Origin: Bacteroidetes bacterium HGW-Bacteroidetes-3
GTDB taxonomy: Bacteria > Bacteroidota > Bacteroidia > Flavobacteriales > Flavobacteriaceae
Length of the DNA: 64,000 bases
Direction: 5' to 3'
Assembly: GCA_002842505.1 (NCBI GenBank)
Contig: PHDE01000002.1
Location: forward strand, 1-64,000
The stretch's first letter is position 1; each line of letters opens with the position of its first letter. The position numbers and the translations under genes were made by a program. The notes under the pieces are model-generated. The model saw only the letters and a list, made by a program, of their open reading frames with translations, did no database searches and was not told where the DNA came from. Below, piece by piece: positions 62,214 through 64,000 of this stretch.

Positions 62214-63404
62214 TTATTTAAAATTATTTGAGGTAATAATATATTTAATCTTCTGTTTTAAATCTTCGCCGCTGTCGTAAATCATTTGTTCATTGCTTGG
62301 AAACGGAACATATTTATAATTCAATAAATCCAAATAATTTTGGTCCAAAGCATTTTTATCGCCACGGTAAGTCGCGTAATTGTGCTCAAAATTAAAGCCG
62401 CTTTCTATGGGAAAAGATTTGATTAGCTGATTGTTTTTTAGATCAAAATAAGTCATTTGCCCAATTATTTGAACAGATTTATATTGAGTGTTTTGGTATA
62501 AAGTGCTTTTTATTGTTTTAAAGTTATCGACTTTAATATTATTTCCCAAACTGTCTTTTACGGCATTTCCTTTGCTGTCTTGGAGATATTTCCATCCGTC
62601 TTTTACCTGTTTTTCCTGCACTATTTGTTTTTCTCGGATTTGCTCAGGAGAAATATTAATTTCCCTTAAATTTAATGCTATATCGAAATCATAATTTATT
62701 TGCGGCTGTTTATTGTTGTGATAAACCGTCCAAAGATTGTTTAATTGATAGGTGTCAAAATTCAATAAATCATCTTCTAGCCTTATCGGAATCACCTTAT
62801 CTGTTTGGTTTTGAATAAAAACATACACATAATCCGTTCCTTTATTGTGTGCTTCTTTCAATAAAATCTGCGAATCTTTATATTTCGGATTGATGTTGTT
62901 TAGATAAATTAAATCATCGTAGATATTTCTGAAATCATTTTTATTTTTAGCCGTAACCAGCGATTTTTTTGCGTTTTCATATAAATAGTTGGAAAGTTTG
63001 TCTTTGCTGTTCAAGATTTCATTTGAATAATCATTAAATTGAAATTTGGCATTTCTGCCATTTTTCAGCATTGGCAATGGAAGCAATGGCTTGATGAGTT
63101 CTTGCCTTTTATTTAAGTTTGCGTAAATGGTATAAATACTTTCTAAATTGGCTGGATTTCCATCCTTTTTGAGGAACTTTATTTTTTCAAGGTCTCTGTC
63201 GGTTGCTTTTGCGTAGGCTTCTTCCAACATAAACACATAAGGCTGATTGCTTTTTTTACCCTTGTTGCTTCTCAAGTTTTTAACGGCAGTTTGTATTGCT
63301 TCATCATAATTGCCATAATTAATGGCTTCCTGCGTTTTTTTAACGCCGCTGCAACCAAAAAATGTAATTGATAATATTAATAAAAAGAGTAATTGTTTTT
63401 TCAT
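62214..63404 (-). CDS. Large lipoprotein, function unknown
   Basis: A 396-residue lipoprotein (signal MKKQLLFLLILSITFFGCSG, Cys18). The N-terminal third is helical with TPR-like character (AINYGNYDEAIQTAVKNLRS), the middle is mixed, and the C-terminal half appears beta-rich (VYVFIQNQTDKVIPIRLEDD). No known motif is seen. It is convergent with ytxJ. It is probably an outer-membrane or periplasmic structural or assembly protein, but this is a guess. Confidence 0.78.
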   Translation of the reverse strand: MKKQLLFLLILSITFFGCSGVKKTQEAINYGNYDEAIQTAVKNLRSNKGKKSNQPYVFMLEEAYAKATDRDLEKIKFLKKDGNPANLESIYTIYANLNKRQELIKPLLPLPMLKNGRNAKFQFNDYSNEILNSKDKLSNYLYENAKKSLVTAKNKNDFRNIYDDLIYLNNINPKYKDSQILLKEAHNKGTDYVYVFIQNQTDKVIPIRLEDDLLNFDTYQLNNLWTVYHNNKQPQINYDFDIALNLREINISPEQIREKQIVQEKQVKDGWKYLQDSKGNAVKDSLGNNIKVDNFKTIKSTLYQNTQYKSVQIIGQMTYFDLKNNQLIKSFPIESGFNFEHNYATYRGDKNALDQNYLDLLNYKYVPFPSNEQMIYDSGEDLKQKIKYIITSNNFK

Positions 63405-63558
63405 ATTGATTTAATACCAAATTGATTTATAATTTAGTCCAAAAACAGCCCTGATATAATGCCGATATAGTGTGAAAATAGTGCAATTTATTGGACTATA
63501 TTGAACACATAATCGGTATAAGTTTTACAGGGTCAAGAATTTGTTGTCAAAAATAACC

Positions 63559-63595
63559 AAAAAAGCCCAAAAATATATTTTTTTGGGCTTTTTTT
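63559..63595. terminator. Terminator downstream of fumarylacetoacetase gene
   Basis: AAAAAAGCCCAAAAA and TTTTTGGGCTTTTTT arms with a short AT loop. It is followed by T runs on both strands and serves the minus-strand gene at 63621. The rest of the 216-bp spacer (63405-63558) shows only weak inverted repeats (TAGTCCA / TGGACTA). Confidence 0.8.
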
Positions 63596-63620
63596 GACAA
63601 TCAATTTATGCTGTTCTTTC

Positions 63621-64000
63621 TTATTTTTTTAATTTAATTGCCGGCATTATTTTGCCGGTACATTTTCCAAAACCAATTCGGACCGTATCATTTTTGCAAT
63701 AGCCTCTAATAATAACATTATCTCCATCGTTAAAAAATGTTCGTGTTGTTCCGTCTTTTAAAGTGATGGGTTCTTTTCCTCCCCAAGTTAGTTCCAACAT
63801 AGAACCATAACTATTTTTTGTTGGACCCGAAATGGTGCCGCTTCCCATTAAATCTCCTGCTCTCACATTGCATCCGTTGCTGGTGTGATGCGCCAATTGT
63901 TGCGCCATTGTCCAGTATAAATAGTTGAAATTTGTTTCGGTCAATAAATTTAAATCTCCATTTTCGGTTTCAACAGCTGCCTGAAGTTTTATGTCGTAAC
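63621..64000 (-). CDS. Fumarylacetoacetase, C-terminal part (gene continues beyond window)
   Basis: The C-terminal 125 residues are visible, in a frame that stays open past the window edge (YDIKLQAAVETENGDL...). Family motifs are NFNYLYWTMAQQLAHHTSNGCNVRAGDLMGSGTISGP (in parts), then SMLELTWGGKEPI and IGFGKCTGKIMPAI, closely matching the end of eukaryotic and bacterial FAH. It cleaves fumarylacetoacetate in the last step of tyrosine breakdown. The TTG at 63944 is not the start. Confidence 0.92.
   Translation of the reverse strand, partial: YDIKLQAAVETENGDLNLLTETNFNYLYWTMAQQLAHHTSNGCNVRAGDLMGSGTISGPTKNSYGSMLELTWGGKEPITLKDGTTRTFFNDGDNVIIRGYCKNDTVRIGFGKCTGKIMPAIKLKK

Noticed and set aside
1-64000. 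tRNA, rRNA, tmRNA or riboswitch genes
   Set aside because: I found no cloverleaf arms with TTCNANNC T-loops or rRNA-like segments in the spacers by eye; a covariance-model search would be needed to exclude riboswitches.

Overview
The window is an AT-rich chromosomal segment that reads as Bacteroidota, most likely family Flavobacteriaceae. Three things point there: repeated TAnnTTTG (-7) promoter boxes, A-rich leaders instead of Shine-Dalgarno sites, and family content (long-form NusB, DUF1573 proteins, YtxJ bacilliredoxin, KdsB for LPS, the nusB-DUF1573-yajC-ybbR-coaE row). Almost all genes are housekeeping or envelope genes. I see no tRNA or rRNA gene, CRISPR array, prophage or complete insertion sequence.

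Layout. 0-5 kb: a dispersed repeat, then ytxH, a hybrid histidine kinase with an 11-unit coiled coil, a holin-like membrane protein, a small unknown and an AI-2E family exporter. 5-15 kb: cystathionine beta-synthase, then an exopolysaccharide/O-antigen cluster (UDP-xylose synthase, two GT4 enzymes, a ligase/polymerase, a PaaK-like protein, a GT2 and the initiating sugar-phosphate transferase). 15-22 kb: a ParE toxin-antitoxin pair, prfC, a yceI-marR unit with a palindromic operator, idi, queD-like, two small proteins and an adenine/adenosine deaminase. 22-27 kb: two small unknowns, oxyR divergent from dps, plsC, a CoA-type NUDIX hydrolase and a polyphosphate-glucokinase-like ROK kinase. 27-35 kb: the nusB row, a two-component pair and Sua5. 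34-45 kb: a glycosyltransferase/hydrolase unit, an HSDR_N protein, holA, an M28 peptidase, an iron/heme-type ABC transporter, rdgB, rlmH, nadC, a YihY protein and kdsB. 46-64 kb: hisS, folE, an Smr protein, cysteine desulfurase, manA, murB, an aminotransferase, an aspartyl protease, valS, clpB, ytxJ, a lipoprotein and the end of a fumarylacetoacetase gene.

The most unusual content is non-coding. (1) A 97-146 bp element occurs seven times at six loci. Each copy lies directly upstream of a gene, begins with ATGAAA, and ends exactly where the gene's own ATGAAA begins. It looks like an insertion into start codons that leaves a four-codon mini-ORF and gives the gene a new hairpin-bearing leader. 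(2) Many intergenic spacers hold tracts of 5-8 degenerate tandem units of exactly 7 nt, with a different unit at each site. (3) GC-rich palindromes (GGACARGTCGCGACYTGTCC; ATCCCGCACGTGCGGGAT) and a ~110-275 bp dispersed repeat recur in this AT-rich background. Functions rest on motif reading without database searches.
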